A DNA stretch of 64,000 nucleotides from Spirodela intermedia (GCA_902729315.2 LR746274.1:7954537-8018536), one strand, 5' to 3'; positions 20,985 to 33,218 are shown, counted from the first letter of the stretch. Made by a program: numbers and translations. The notes: generated by a model from the sequence alone, not told the origin.

Positions 20985-22717
20985 TAATAAGTCTTCATAA
21001 TAATGGGTTAATAATTAATAAATATATAGTTTTAACCTTAACTCATGATAAATAGACTTATATTTATGTTGAATTGTGAAAAGTGGTTTTCAATTAATTA
21101 ATATGATTTTTTGGCTAATTATGTGAATTTATATGATTTTTATAATCCTATTTTTGAGATAAATGATGAAAATAAAATAAAAGAAAAAGATAAAAAAGGG
21201 GGGACCCACTGGCCAATCAGGCCCACAAGTGAGTCAGAAGTACAATCAGGGGGAGCTGTGACTAGGGGCTCGAGTGGCTATGAATTGATGGAGGCACGTG
21301 TTCGCCACTCTCCTTCCACATCACCAGTGGCCAGTTGATTGTGGGGCAAGGAGTGATTGTACACGGGAGAGAAATGGACTAATTACTTGGAAATATAATA
21401 TTACTATATATTCGTTCAAAACTTTAACGTACAAACGATGTGGGACTAAACTCGTGTCACACATTTCCTAGAAAGGCTTCAAAGATTTTAATACCTAAAC
21501 TACCTCTTAATTATAATAGAGATATAGTATGATGACGTCACTTGATAAGGGCATTAGAGTACTTATTTCAATCTCTCTCATATAGGTGGGCTACTAATAT
21601 AGGTTCGAATCCTCCTAGAACCAAAACTCATATTTTTATTTAATTATCACGACTTTCTTGCAAATCGTCGGTGAAGGATTAAGTTGCCAAAATCACTAAA
21701 TCATTGGCAAAAATCTCGTCAACACGATTCATAGAGTATTGTTATTAAAATTACTAAATGATTCGTGATAAAAGAATCGTGAATCCATCGAGTAAATTAT
21801 CTCTAATTAATCGACAAACAAGCCGTCGTCAGGAAGAGGACGATTTGTCGGGAGATGAGTCGCCACCTCTTGAGAGCATATTGGATGTACTAAAGAGCCT
21901 ATTCTTATTACGCGGACCTGAGGATGAAGCTCCCTAACATACGCCTCACCTCCATTCAACTCCTTTTCTTCGGGTGATAGCCGCTAGAGAGCCGCAAAGT
22001 CGTCATTTTTTTGCTTCACCGAGTAACAGTCGTCAAAGATGATTCAACGACCTATTTCATTGATCTCTAGACTTTACAAAAAGATCTATAGATTATCCAT
22101 GTCGTCTTTGTCTAAGGAGAGCCTTCAAGGCCATGGACACTACACAATAATTTTTCCGAACGCTCAAGATTCTAGTGTATCGTCGATGCATCGTCGTTGC
22201 GACATCAGAACTTTATTTTCCTACTTTCAACTTAATTTTCACTTTATTTAGTAATAATTTGTCTAATTAATATCTACTAAAATATTCTTCATTCAATTAC
22301 TATTTTTTCAGCTTTTACACATTTTAATTTGATCAATTAAATCGTTTATAATTGCTTACGTAAGAATCATTGAGTAAAACTCTATTTCCACCCGATTTGG
22401 GTTTGTCGAGCACTGACGTCATCCTAATGTCTGCACCCTTATTTTCCTTTTTGCACAAATTTTAAATATATTTTATTTCTATTTCTTAATATAAAATTCA
22501 TAAAAATCATATTTTTTGAGATTGTTTTTTAAATTACATGATATTATATTACATCCCTATGATCGACATAAAAAGTTCTTACTATTTTTGAAACTTTTAT
22601 TGAATTATAATTGATATATTTGTTCAGAAATACTTCTAAATATATAAAAAATAGTATTTTCTAATTTTATAAATTTTAAATTTACATGATTTATTATACA
22701 ACGACTAAGTCATGTCA
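20985..22717 (-). mobile_element. Solo LTR, family L copy a, with 5-bp target-site duplication
   Basis: On the minus strand it begins TGACATGACTTAGTCG (at 22717) and ends gaagacttatta (at 20985). The flanks TAGTT (20980-20984) and TAGTT (22718-22722) are a perfect 5-bp target-site duplication, and the host retrotransposon can be read across the insertion. Length is 1733 bp. It carries TGACGTCA, a bZIP palindrome, at 22414-22421, and a tRNA-like module (21541-21623). Homologous copies in this window are at 26197-27834, 31487-33218 and 50644-52110. Confidence 0.9.
21541..21623 (+). other. tRNA-like module inside LTR copy a (exact B box, encoded CCA)
   Basis: On the strand opposite to the LTR: an A-box-like word (gggcattagagtac), then GGTTCGAATCC at 21602-21612, an exact tRNA/Pol III B box, then ctcctagaacca, ending in an encoded CCA. 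I cannot fold a complete cloverleaf, because the 5' acceptor half is not visible, so it is not called a tRNA gene. The same module is found in copies c (32565-32649, -) and d (51221-51302, +), and about half of it in copy b (27297-27332, -). Confidence 0.55.
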
Positions 22718-24190
22718 TAGTTTGTCTTGATAAATTTTGACTTAAATAAGTTATAGGTTGACCTTTTTTATTGGTATAATTCCAATGTCATAATTCAAAA
22801 CATCTATTTCAATGATGAATGTTTTAGAAAAATCAAGTAAAGATAATACTCGAGTTGTAGACATTACCTTCTAAGGTTGATCAAAAGTACTTTGGGCATT
22901 CCGATTCTAGCAAAATGATTCATTCTTCAACAATTTAATCATGGGTGCTGCAATTAAAGCACTACCGCAAACATTATTTGGAACGATCACAATTCGCAAA
23001 CATTATTTGGAACCAACCAATTTGACATAGCTAATTTTTTTCCTTGATCCACTAATACCACTTTGGTTGAAATCCAATGCCTCATATATTTTAATTTGTG
23101 TAGGTCAATGTACTTCTTTGCATTCACATGTAAGTGGTTCTTGAACAATACTTAAAATACTTGTAAGAGGTGCTGCTCATGTTGATCTTGGTCTCTACTA
23201 TAAACTAAAATGTTATCAAAAAATATCAAAACAAATTGACAAATATAAGATATAAAAATCTGATTCATTAATGACTGAAAAGTAGTAGGAACATTCATTA
23301 AACCAAATGACATCACCACAAATTTGTAATGGCCCTCATGGGTTTTAAATGCTATTTTAGGGATGTCATCTTTCTTCATTCTGATTTGGTAATATTTATA
23401 TTTTAAATCTAATTTTAAAAATGATGCCATCCCATATAACTCATCTACTGCAAGTATAGGGTAATTATTGGCCATAGTCATTTTATTTAAGGCATGATAA
23501 TCCATACAAAATCGTCATCCCTATTGTTCTTTTTTATTAAAATTGCTGAACTCATGTAAGGGCTTTCTGATGATTGAATTATACATGCATCACCAAGTTC
23601 TTGAATAGATCTTCTCAATTTCATCCTTTTGATAATGTGAATATATAATGACCTCAAATTGATAGGTTTAGCTCCAAGGTAGACATAGATTGAATGATCC
23701 ATCTCTCTTGTAGGAGGTAATTCAGTTAGTGGGGAAAATACTCAAGGAAATTGGCTTGGAAGTATACCTTCTAATTTGGCATTGAAGACTATTTTTATGT
23801 CCTTGAGAAGTTGTTGGTACTTGGTATAATTTCAGAAATAATGATTGATTCTTCTTGATTAATGTTTCTATAGCATTCAAAGAAATAGTAGCTTTTGATG
23901 GACTTACATCTCCTTTCAGGGTTTTTACTTTCCCATCCACCATGAATTTCATAACTAATAGCCGTCAATGAACATGCATCCATTTGATTATTCCTAGCCA
24001 CTACATATCAAGTAAGAGGTATGTGCTCCCTAACTACAAAGGTAAAAAATCTTGTGTAATAATTAGTCCTTGTAATTGTAGAGTAACATCTTCACAATTT
24101 TCCTACCCTTTAACTGTATGTCCATTATCGATAATAATGTCATAACTCATAGATTCATATAGAGATAATCCAAGTTCCTTCATTAGACTC

Positions 24191-24985
24191 ACACATCTCA
24201 AAGGGTCATCTGCTTTTTTTATTGTGGCACAAATCCTTAAGAATTCCTCTAGATGGGCATATAGGTCTTCATGTGATTTACCATAAAAGCTAGGTAGCAT
24301 TTGAATTATGGATGGTTTAATTTCATACTTACATATGGGGTGTTGTAAATCTTTTACATCAGCTGAGGGATTAATGTAATCCCTTAGTGATCGACGAGGG
24401 TTTCTTATTTGATTTTCTGTCATCCTTTGATCTACGATTTCTAGTGTCTCCTTCTACTCTTCTATTTCTACCTTCACTAGGTTTTTAATTTCTAGAGGTG
24501 GAGGCTGCCTAGCATCTAAGGTTGAATAAAGAAAACAAATTCAGTTTATTGCATAGGACAGAAAATAAAACTCAATATAAAATGTCTGTGGTAAAAATTC
24601 AGTAAATGAATAATTGATAGTGAATAAATTTGATATCAATAAAGCATGTGTTATGAGATCAAAATAACTATTTTATCATTAATTCAAAATCAAGTGCAAA
24701 ACTTACCAAAGGTCTTTACAAAGAAGAGTAAAAATGCAAACTCGAATTAAAAAAATGAAGTTGAGGTTGTAGAATTTCATACCATCTATGCCATTTCTCT
24801 TGAAAATATTTCTTTGATCTTCTCTTTAGATTTTTCTTCTTCTTCCTTGTTTTTTTCTACAAAACAAAGACAATAGAAATTAAGAAAATCAAGAAATATA
24901 GTCAACTAAAAAGAAAATAGAAATCACTCACATCTTATCATAATAGTGCAATCTTTCTCTAGTAACAGTGCCAAAAAATGATAGT
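24191..24985 (-). pseudogene. Truncated Athila-type gag N-terminus and leader (minus)
   Basis: The minus-strand frame 24423-24191 reads RRSLRDYINPSADV, then IKPSIIQMLPSFYGKSHEDLY, then AHLEEFLRICATIKKAD, the start of an Athila-type Gag. It then changes at about 24190 into the protease of the chromovirus-like element. About 530 bases upstream on the same strand, ttttttggcactgttactag (about 24974-24955) matches the ggcgccgtt-type leader word found before gag in Athila elements. The Gag core and everything after it are missing, so this is a chimeric junction of two elements. Confidence 0.55.
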
Positions 24986-26196
24986 ACTCTAGTCGTTGTT
25001 TTAAGAAGTAATCAATTTTAGAATTTATTAAAACCAAATCTCTGAAGATTATAATTTCGATTATTTATAATGCATAGCAGATTTGGGTTGATTCATAGAG
25101 AAAACTTGGTATTATGCAATCCACAAATATTTTCTATTAAGTATTTGGATGAGGCTAAAAACACAAAAAGAAATGAAAGAGTAATATTATAAATCTATGA
25201 AAAATGATAGAGGTGAAAGCACCTCTACTAGAAGCTAGTTGTTGGGGGAGCACTAAACCTATTCAACATTCATAAAGAAAAAAGAAATACAGAAAGAAAT
25301 ACATGTAGAAACTAAAACACCCAATTCGGAGCCTGAGAGTGTGGATGCTGCTGCTGCTGTCAAGAGCATATTGTTGTCATTGTCACTGCTGTCGCCATGC
25401 TCATCTCCTCCTTTGCCTATCACACCAAATAGGAGTTCACAGCCACTATTATTGTTGCCACCACTACTGTTGTCGCCGTCGTGAGTGCCACCACCATCAT
25501 ACTTGTCTCCTCCTTTGCCTGTCACGCAAAACGGGAGTTCACAGCCATTGCCGCTGTTGTCACTACTATTGCTGTTGCCTTCGTGAGTGCGACCACCACC
25601 ATGCTCGACCCCTTCTCTACTTGTCACATAGAATGGGACTCACAGCCACTGTCGATATTGTCGTTGCCACCATTGTTGTGGTTATCGCTGTTATGATTTC
25701 CTGTTCTTCCGCTCATTGCCCTCCTTTGTCTTCTCTCCGTGAGCGAGCCCTAATTTCTTCGATTGTGCATGCTTCCCCCCTTTCTCTCTCCTCTCTGTCC
25801 CTTTAAATACCCCCCATTAGAATGAGCTTATATGCAGCCTATTAGTGAGCCGACTATAATGGGTCTGCTGGTCAACTCATTAAACACTTAAAATAGATAT
25901 AGAGAATCCATTTAAAATTTAAACTACTTTTCTTTTAATTTCTTTGCATGTAAATATAATTTTTCCATCTATTAGAATACTCAACATTGCATAAAAAAAA
26001 AACCTTTTGATTCAATAGAATATGCATGTGATAAAAGATATAGAATTTAATACTTTTGTATGAAATTCAATAAACAATACAAATTCACATAGAAAACATG
26101 TTTACATCAAATGTATGCTTTCATTAAGAGATTTAAACTATAATCATATAAATTATATATATCCTATCATATAATATTGAGACTTTATCATGACCC
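24986..26196. other. Retroelement leader/LTR-like DNA with a ~105-bp minisatellite
   Basis: No gene seen. Between about 25340 and 25690 a unit of about 105 bp recurs three times, each with tctcctcctttgcct (or a variant), a cacac/cacgc..gaa word, gggagttcacagcca and a gttgtc.ccacta word. On the minus strand it encodes Asn/Ser/Gly-rich peptide repeats without an ATG. Flanks look like LTR or leader DNA of the Athila-type elements on either side. 25810-26196 is AT-rich and belongs to the host of LTR copy b. Confidence 0.5.
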
Positions 26197-27834
26197 TGAC
26201 ATGACTTAGTCGTTGTATATTAAATCACACAAATATAAAATTTATAAAACTAGAAAATACAAATATTTATATATTTAGAAGTATTTCTAAATAAATATAT
26301 CAATTATAATTCAATAAAACTTCCAAAAATAGTGGTAATTTCTCAGGTGGATCATAGGGATGTAATATAATATCTGGTAATTATTCAGAATTTTTCTCAA
26401 TGAATACAATTTTCTATGAATTGTATACTAGGAAATGAAAAGGAAATATATTTAAAATTCATGAAAAAAGAAAATAAGGGTGCGGACGTCAGGATGACGT
26501 CAACGCCCGGCAAACGCGGATCGGGCAAAAACAGAGTTCCGTCTGGCAATTCTTATGTAAGCGATTACAGACGATTTAATTAATCAAATTAAGATCTGTA
26601 AAAGTCGGAAGAATCGTAATTGAACGAAGTATATTTTGGTAAATTAAAATCACACAAAGTATCACTAAATGAAGCGTAAATTAAGTTGAAAGCAGGAAAA
26701 CAGAGTTCCGGCGTCGCGGCGGCGATATGTCGGCGATGCACCGGAATTCTAAGTGTTCGGAAGGATCGTCGTGCAGTGTCTACGGCCTCGAAAGCTCTCC
26801 TTGGACAAGGACGACATGGGCAATCTCTAGATCTTCTCGCAAAGTCTAGAGATTAATAAAATGGGTCGTCGAATCGTCTCCGGCGACTGTCACCCTGCGG
26901 AGCAGAAAAACGGTGACTTTGCGGCTCTCCGATGGCTGTCACCCGACGGAGAGGAGCTAGATGGAGGTGGGGCGCGTGTTAGGGAGCTTCATCCTAAGGT
27001 CTGCATAGTAAGAGGAGGCTCTTCATCGCATTTGGTACGCTCTCAGGAGGTGGCGACTCGTCTCTCGGCGGATCGTCCTCTTCCCGACGACGGCTTGTTT
27101 ATCGATCAATTGGAGATGATTTACTCGATGGATTCGCGATCCTTTTATCGCGAATTGTTCAGCAATTTTAGTAGCAATGCTCCGCGAATCGTGTTGACGA
27201 GATTTTCGCCGATGATCCAGCGATTCTTGTTGCTTAATCCTTCACCGGCGATCTGCAGGAAAGTCACGATAATTAGATAAAAATATATAACTTTTGACTC
27301 TGGGAAGATTCGAACCCGCGCCGGTTGTCCGCCCCTTCTGAGGAAGGTGTGACGTGGGTTTAGTCCCACATCAGTTGTGCGCCGATTTTTCGGGTGAATA
27401 TATAGTAATGTTACATTTCTAAGCAAAGTTCCTTCTCTCGCGTGTACGACCACTCCTTGCCCCACAGCTGGCTGGCCACCGGTGACGTGGAAGGGGAGTG
27501 GCGCACACGTGCCCCTATTGGTCCAAGCCGCTCGAGCCCCTGCTCGAGCCCCTACTCCTTGCGCCACAGCTTCTGACCCACTTGCGGGCCCCACTAGCCG
27601 GCGGGTCCCCCTCATTTTGTCTTATTTTTATTTCTTTTTCTTCATTTATCTCAAAAGTAAGACTGTAAAAATCATATAAATTTATGTAAAATCACATAAT
27701 TACCTAAAAATTCACATTAATCAACTGAAAACCACTTTTCACACTTTAACACAAATATAAGTCTATTTATCATGAGTTAAGGCTAAAACTCTATTATTTA
27801 CTATTTATTAACTCATAATAATGAAGACTTATCA
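26197..27834 (+). mobile_element. Solo LTR, family L copy b (best preserved), with target-site duplication
   Basis: Starts TGACATGACTTAGTCG and ends gaagacttatca. The flanking GACCC (26192-26196) and GACCC (27835-27839) form a perfect 5-bp target-site duplication. Length is 1638 bp. It is shorter than copies a and c mainly by loss of about 130 bp in and after the tRNA-like module. It has TGACGTCA at 26495-26502 and a TATA-like ggtgaatatatag at about 27394-27406. CpG dinucleotides are largely intact compared with copy c, so it looks youngest. A 139-codon ATG frame (26861-27280) is open here but interrupted in copy c, so it is probably not a gene. Confidence 0.92.
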
Positions 27835-27839
27835 GACCC

Positions 27840-30800
27840 CTAAACAAAATTAGACCGACACATCTAACTTAGACACTTTAGAAAACCTCATATCGAAAGA
27901 AAATCAAATGGCCCAACAAAACCTAAATAATGATAGAATGAGGCTGAAAGATCATTCTGTCCCTCTCCAATACCAGTCAGTAATGAGAGTGAATGCACCT
28001 ATAGGTGAGGGGGTGAATTTTAGAGTAGATCATCATATTGTACAAATGCTGTCAAATTTTCATAGAATGAGTCATGAGGAACCCTACAAGCATTTAGTTT
28101 TTCAAAGTGTGTGAGATTTCTCATTACCCCAATGTCCCATTAGAAGTGATAAAAATGAGATTATTTCCTTTTACCCTTAAAGACAAAGCAAAAGAGTGGT
28201 TTAGAGCCCGAGAACAAGACTTAAATTCATGGGGTGAAATGGAGACCACTTTCTTAAAGAAATTTTATTCAGTAGGGAGAACTAATGCGGTGAGGAAGGC
28301 AATTAGAGATTTTAATCAAGGACCATAGGAATCATTATATGAGGCTTGGGAGAGAATGAAAGAATATATTAGACAATGTCCCCACCATGGGATTCAAAAT
28401 TGGCAGCTAGTTCAAATATTTTATGAAGGATTGGGAGATAAAGATAGACACATGATTAATGTTGCTAGTGGTGGGACATTTATGAATAAATTTGATGATG
28501 AAGCCTTAGATTTAATTGAAATGTTGGTTGAAAATAATACTCATCATATAGAATTAAATCAGAATGGAAGGCAAATAGGGCCTAGAAGAGGTGGAATGAT
28601 TGAAACAAAAGCTATTGAATCCAAAATATTTTTACAAAAAATTGATAAATTGACGAAAGATGTAAAAATTTTGATGGACAGTCATCAATAGTCCCCGCTC
28701 AAGTTTTTGAACAGTCCATACAGGGCTCAGATATGACTGCATGTGCCCTTTGTTCTAGTTATGAACATGCAGAAATAGAGTGTCCTAGATTTGAAGGGTT
28801 GATGGCAATGAATGATAGAGTTAGGCCCTGTCAACCTATTGCTAGAAACTCATGGCCAGAAAGGACACCTTAACCTCCTGCATACACAGCACATTATAAC
28901 AATTACAACAACCAAAATTATAAAAGAGGAAATGGCAACACCTATCAACCATTATTTCACCCTCAAACAGCTCGAAATTTCTAGTAGCAAGCTCCCTTCC
29001 AACTAATTCCATGCCCACAGAATTTTCAGTCAACTCAAAGAACCCATCCCACTCAAAATGAAGTCACCTTGGCTACTAATGAATTGTTGAAGCAGATGTT
29101 GTAGGAGCAAAGAGAGCAAATGCAAGAGCTGAGGACAGAAATGGAAAGAATGAAGATGATGATGGGAGGGCAGTCACAACAAAGCTACACCACACTTGAT
29201 AAACAAAAAGGTAAAATAGTTGAAGCAGGGTCAAGTGACCGTGAAGCAGGTCAATTTCCTACTCAACTTGCTATAAATCCTCAAACTTTACATTTTTCTG
29301 TAAATAAACATTATGTTCATGAAGTAAACAGTAAAGAAGTTGAGTTAGAAACGCTGCATACTATTTCAAGACTTAGGAATGGAAAGAATTTGCCTGATCC
29401 ATATGAACTGAGTGAAGAAATAGAAGTGGAAATCAAATTGAAAGAAAAATCCAGCATAGATAAAACTCAAGAAAAAGTAGAATAGCCAGCAAAGAATGAA
29501 CCTAATCTTGAGGGATATAAACTGCCTGTTTCTTTTCTTGATGCTCTGAAAATATTAAAAACAAAACTCAACCAATCAGATGATCATTTCCTAGAATTGT
29601 TTAAACAAGTTACAAAAAAATTCCATTAGTTGATGTCATAGAACACATACCATCCTATGTTATATTTTTGAAAGGATTATATACACCTAGTAGAAAACAA
29701 AAATGCATTCAATTATCTGAAAATATTAGTTCCATATTACTCAATCGCATTCCTGAAGAGTGTAGGGATCCAAGAGCACCCTTAATTAAATGTGAAATAG
29801 GAGGTATGATTTTCACCCGTTCATTGCTTGATTAGGTGCAAGTATCAATATTCTTCCCAAAATTATATATGATAAATTCAAAATGGGTGAGTTACAATCC
29901 ATTTTCTTAGAACTACAACTAACTGATGGGATGGTTAGACAGCCATATGGACTGTTAGAAAATGTCATAGTTAAAATTGAAAACTGTTATTTTCTAGTGG
30001 ATTTTATTATTGTTGATATGAAGATGACTGAAAACATCAATCATGCTCTTATAATCCTTAGTAAACCCTTCTTAGTAACAACCAAAGCCACAACAGATTG
30101 AGGAAAGGGAATAGTACAATTAAAATTTGGCCAAGAGAAGGTTGAAATTAATATTTCTAAGCTATTGAAATATCCTGAAGAATTAATTGAGGACTGTTGC
30201 TTTGTGGATGCACGTGACGAATTATTTGATTATGATTTTTTACAAGCTTCAAATGTTTCAAATGAGCTGCTTGATAATTCTGAAATTCATGATAATTTAA
30301 TGCATAGTTATGATCAGCAGCTTGAATTAAAAACATTGTCATCCATTCTCAAATATGTTTTTCTTGGTAAAAATAACACTTTTCCTGTCATCATTTCTTC
30401 ATCATTAACACCAGCACAAGAAGAACAGCTGATGAATATTCATCAGCTGCATAGGGCAGCAATCAACTGGTCTCTTGCAGACATTAAATGCATTATTAGT
30501 GCAGTCACGTGTATGCACAGAATTTTTATTGAGGAAAATGTCAAACCCTCTAGAAAAGCCCAAAGATGATTGAATCCTAAGATGTTAGAAGTGGTGAAGA
30601 AAGAGATTATGAAATGGTTGGACGCAAGGATCATATATGTCATCTTGGATAGCCCATGGGTAAGCCCTATCCATGTAGTACCCAAGATGATAGGAATCAT
30701 GATGACCATAAATGAAAAAGGGGAGGAGATTCAAACTAGATTACCATTGAGTTGGAGAATTTGTATAGATTACAAGAATTTAAATGTTGTAACAAAAAAA

Positions 30801-31486
30801 AGATCATTTTTCTTTACCTTTTATTGATCAAATTTTAGAAAAATTAGTTGGTAAACATTTTTTTTGTTTCTTAGATGGATATTCTGGTTACAATAAAATA
30901 GTTATACATCTAGATGATCAAGAAAATACCACTCTTACATGCCCTTTTGGTACTTCTGCATTTAGGAGAATGTCCTTCAGTTTATGTAATGCACCATCTA
31001 CATTTCAATGATCCATGTCTACTATGTTTTCAAATTTAGTTGGTGAATGTTTAGAAGTTTTTATGGATGATTTTTTAGTTTTTGGTCAATCATTTGAGTG
31101 TTGTCTTACTAACTTAGCAAAGGTTTTGCAGCTATGCGTAGACCAAAACCTAGTCTGAGTTGGGAAAAATCCTATTTTATGGTGCAAGAGGGAGTCGTGA
31201 TGGGCCATCTAGTTAGCAATCGTAGATTAGAGGTGGACAAAGCCAAGATAGAAGTGATCTAAGATCTCCCCCTCTCTAATTTTATTAGACAGCTGAGAGC
31301 TTTTTTGGGTCATGTTGGTTTTTATAGACATTTTATTAAAGACTTCGCTAAAGTTTCCAAACCTTTGACTAACTTACTTTCTAAGGATGTTAATTTTGAA
31401 ATAGATGTTGTAGGCTAGCAAACTTTTTTACAGACTAAGAGGGCACTTATAGAGGCTCCAATTTTGCAACCACCCAACTAGAGCCT
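27840..31486 (+). pseudogene. Dead Athila-type Ty3/gypsy element A (gag-pol)
   Basis: Gag starts near 27908 (MAQQNLNNDRMRLKDHSV) and continues through IKMRLFPFTLKDKAKEWF and QCPHHGIQNWQLVQIFYEGL with one TAG and a frame change. A CX2CX4HX4C zinc knuckle lies at about 28740-28782. The protease motif at about 29829 reads LLD-stop-GASISILP: the catalytic DSGA is interrupted by a TAG. RT begins near 30570 (LNPKMLEVVKKEIMKWLDA) and continues through WRICIDYKNLN, then a frameshift in poly-A, then VFMDDFLVFG near 31056, which keeps both Asp. Early RNase H ends at 31486, where LTR copy c starts. The 5' flank continues left of solo LTR b. Confidence 0.88.
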
Positions 31487-33218
31487 CTGACGTGACTTAG
31501 TCATTGTGTAGTAAATCACTTTAAAATTTATAAAACTAGAAAATATAAATTTTCAGATATTTAAAAGTATTTGTGAATAAATATATCAATTATAATTTAA
31601 TAAAACTTCCAAAAATAGTGATAATTTTCTAAGTCGATCATAGGGATATAATATAATATTAGGTAATTATTTAAAAGTTTTCTCAAAGAATATGATTTTC
31701 TATAAATTTTATACTAAGAAATGAAAATGAAATATATTAAAAATTCATGAAAAAGGGAAATAAGGGTGCGGACGTCAGGATGACATCAAGGCCCGACAAA
31801 CACGAATCGAACAAAAACAAAGTTCCACCTAGTGATTCTTACGTAAGTAATTACAGATGATTTAATTGATCAAATTAAGATATGTAAAAGCCAGAAGAAT
31901 CGTAATTGAATAAAGTATAATTTGGTAAATTTAAATCACACAAATTATCACTAAATGAAGTGAAAATTAAGTTGAAAGTAAGAAAATAGAGTTCTAGTGT
32001 CGTGACGACAATGCGTTGGTGATGTACCAAAATCCTAAGTGTTCGGAAGAATCATTGTGTAGTGTCTATGGCCTCAAAGGCTCTCTTTGGACAAGAATGA
32101 TGTGGGTAATTTCTAGATCTCCTTGTGAAATCTAGAGATCAATGAAATGAGTCGTTGAATTATCTCTAGTGACTGTCACCTGGCGGAGCGAAAAAATGAT
32201 AACTTTGTGGCTCTTTGGTGGCTGTCACCCGTTGGAGAGGAGTTGGATAGAGGTGGGGCATATGTCAAGGAGCTTCATCCTCAGGTCCACGCATCAAGAG
32301 GAGGCTTTTCATCACATCTGGTATGCTCTCAAGTGGTGGCGACTCGTCTCTCGACGGATCGTCCTCTTCCTGACGATAACTTGTTCGTCGATCAATCAGA
32401 GATGATTTACTCAATAGATTTGCAATCCTTTTATGACGAATCGTTCAGTAATTTTGTGAATCATGTTGACGATATTTTTGCCAATGATCTAGCGATTCTG
32501 ACGGCTTAATCCTTCACCAGCGATCTGCAAGAAAGTCGCGATAATCAGATAAAAATATGAGTTTTGGCTCTAGGAAGATTCAAACCTGCACCTATCGCCT
32601 ACATGCATGAGAGAGATTAAAATAAGTACTCTAATACCTTTATCAAGTGACGTCATCATGATATATCTCTGTTATAAATAAGAGATATTTTTGGTATTAA
32701 AATTTTTGAAACCTTTCGGGAGAAGATGTGACACGGATTTAGTCCCACATCGCTTGTGCGCTAAAGTTTTGGGCAAATATATAGTAATATTACATTTGCA
32801 AGCAATGAGTCCCTTTCTCCCGCATGTACGACCACTCCTTACCCCAGAGTTGACTAACCACTAGTGAAGTGGAAGGGGAGTGGCATACATGTGGCCTCAT
32901 TGCTCTTAGCCGCTCAAACCTCTACTCGCGGCTCCTCCCTGACTATGCTTCCGACTTGCTTGCGGGCCCAATTGGCTAGTGAGTCTCCCTCATTTTGCTA
33001 TATTTTTATTTTTATTTCTTTTTCTTTATTTATCTCAAAAATAAGACTAAAAAAATCATATAAATTCATAAAAAATCAAATAATTACCCAAAAATTCATG
33101 TTAATCAATTGAAAACCACTTTTCACACTTTAATACAAATATAAGTCTATTTATCACGAGTTAAGGCTAAAACTATATTATTTACTAATTACTCACTCAT
33201 GATAATGAAGACTTATCA
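31487..33218 (+). mobile_element. LTR, family L copy c (decayed)
   Basis: Starts TGACGTGACTTAGTC right inside the Athila A RNase H region and ends gaagacttatca at 33218. About 1732 bp, full length relative to copy a. Many CpG sites of copy b are TpG or CpA here. The 5-bp left flank (gcctc) is not repeated at the right end, so either the element suffered a deletion or this is one LTR of a collapsed element. The tRNA-like module is complete (32565-32649, minus). Confidence 0.85.
32565..32649 (-). other. tRNA-like module inside LTR copy c
   Basis: Read on the minus strand it ends ttcctagagcca with a B-box-like ggtttgaatc (one change from the consensus) and an A-box-like word about 50 bases upstream. 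In LTR sense the block begins TGGCTCTAGGAAGATT, exactly the form a primer-binding site has: TGG plus the complement of a tRNA 3' end. Confidence 0.5.

Larger units (their letters stand above)
19970..24190 (-). pseudogene. Dead Ty3/gypsy chromovirus-like element (protease-RT-RNaseH-integrase)
   Basis: Read on the minus strand in order: a protease remnant (24190-23960; YDIIIDNGHTVKG, then LQLQGLIITQDFLPL); RT (23702-23152; YRALN-like MDYHALNKMTMANNYP, then HEGHYKFVVMSFGLMNVP, and FVLIFFDNILVYS where the second catalytic Asp is Asn); a short connection; the end of RNase H (20847-20644; KVANVLSHF); and integrase (20377-19970; DFLKGLPRS, VVVDRLCKYSH, SYHPQTD). Stops and frameshifts are frequent. 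A solo LTR (20985-22717) splits the element between RT and RNase H. The GHY-type RT context resembles Reina-type chromoviruses; lineage is tentative. Neither LTR of this element was found. Confidence 0.8.

Noticed and set aside
21541-21623. A functional tRNA gene
   Set aside because: B box and CCA are present, but no 5' acceptor strand pairing with the 3' end can be found and the D and anticodon arms do not fold convincingly.
26861-27280. 139-codon ATG frame inside LTR copy b
   Set aside because: The equivalent position in copy c has an early stop after its ATG and frameshifts, so it is not under coding selection.
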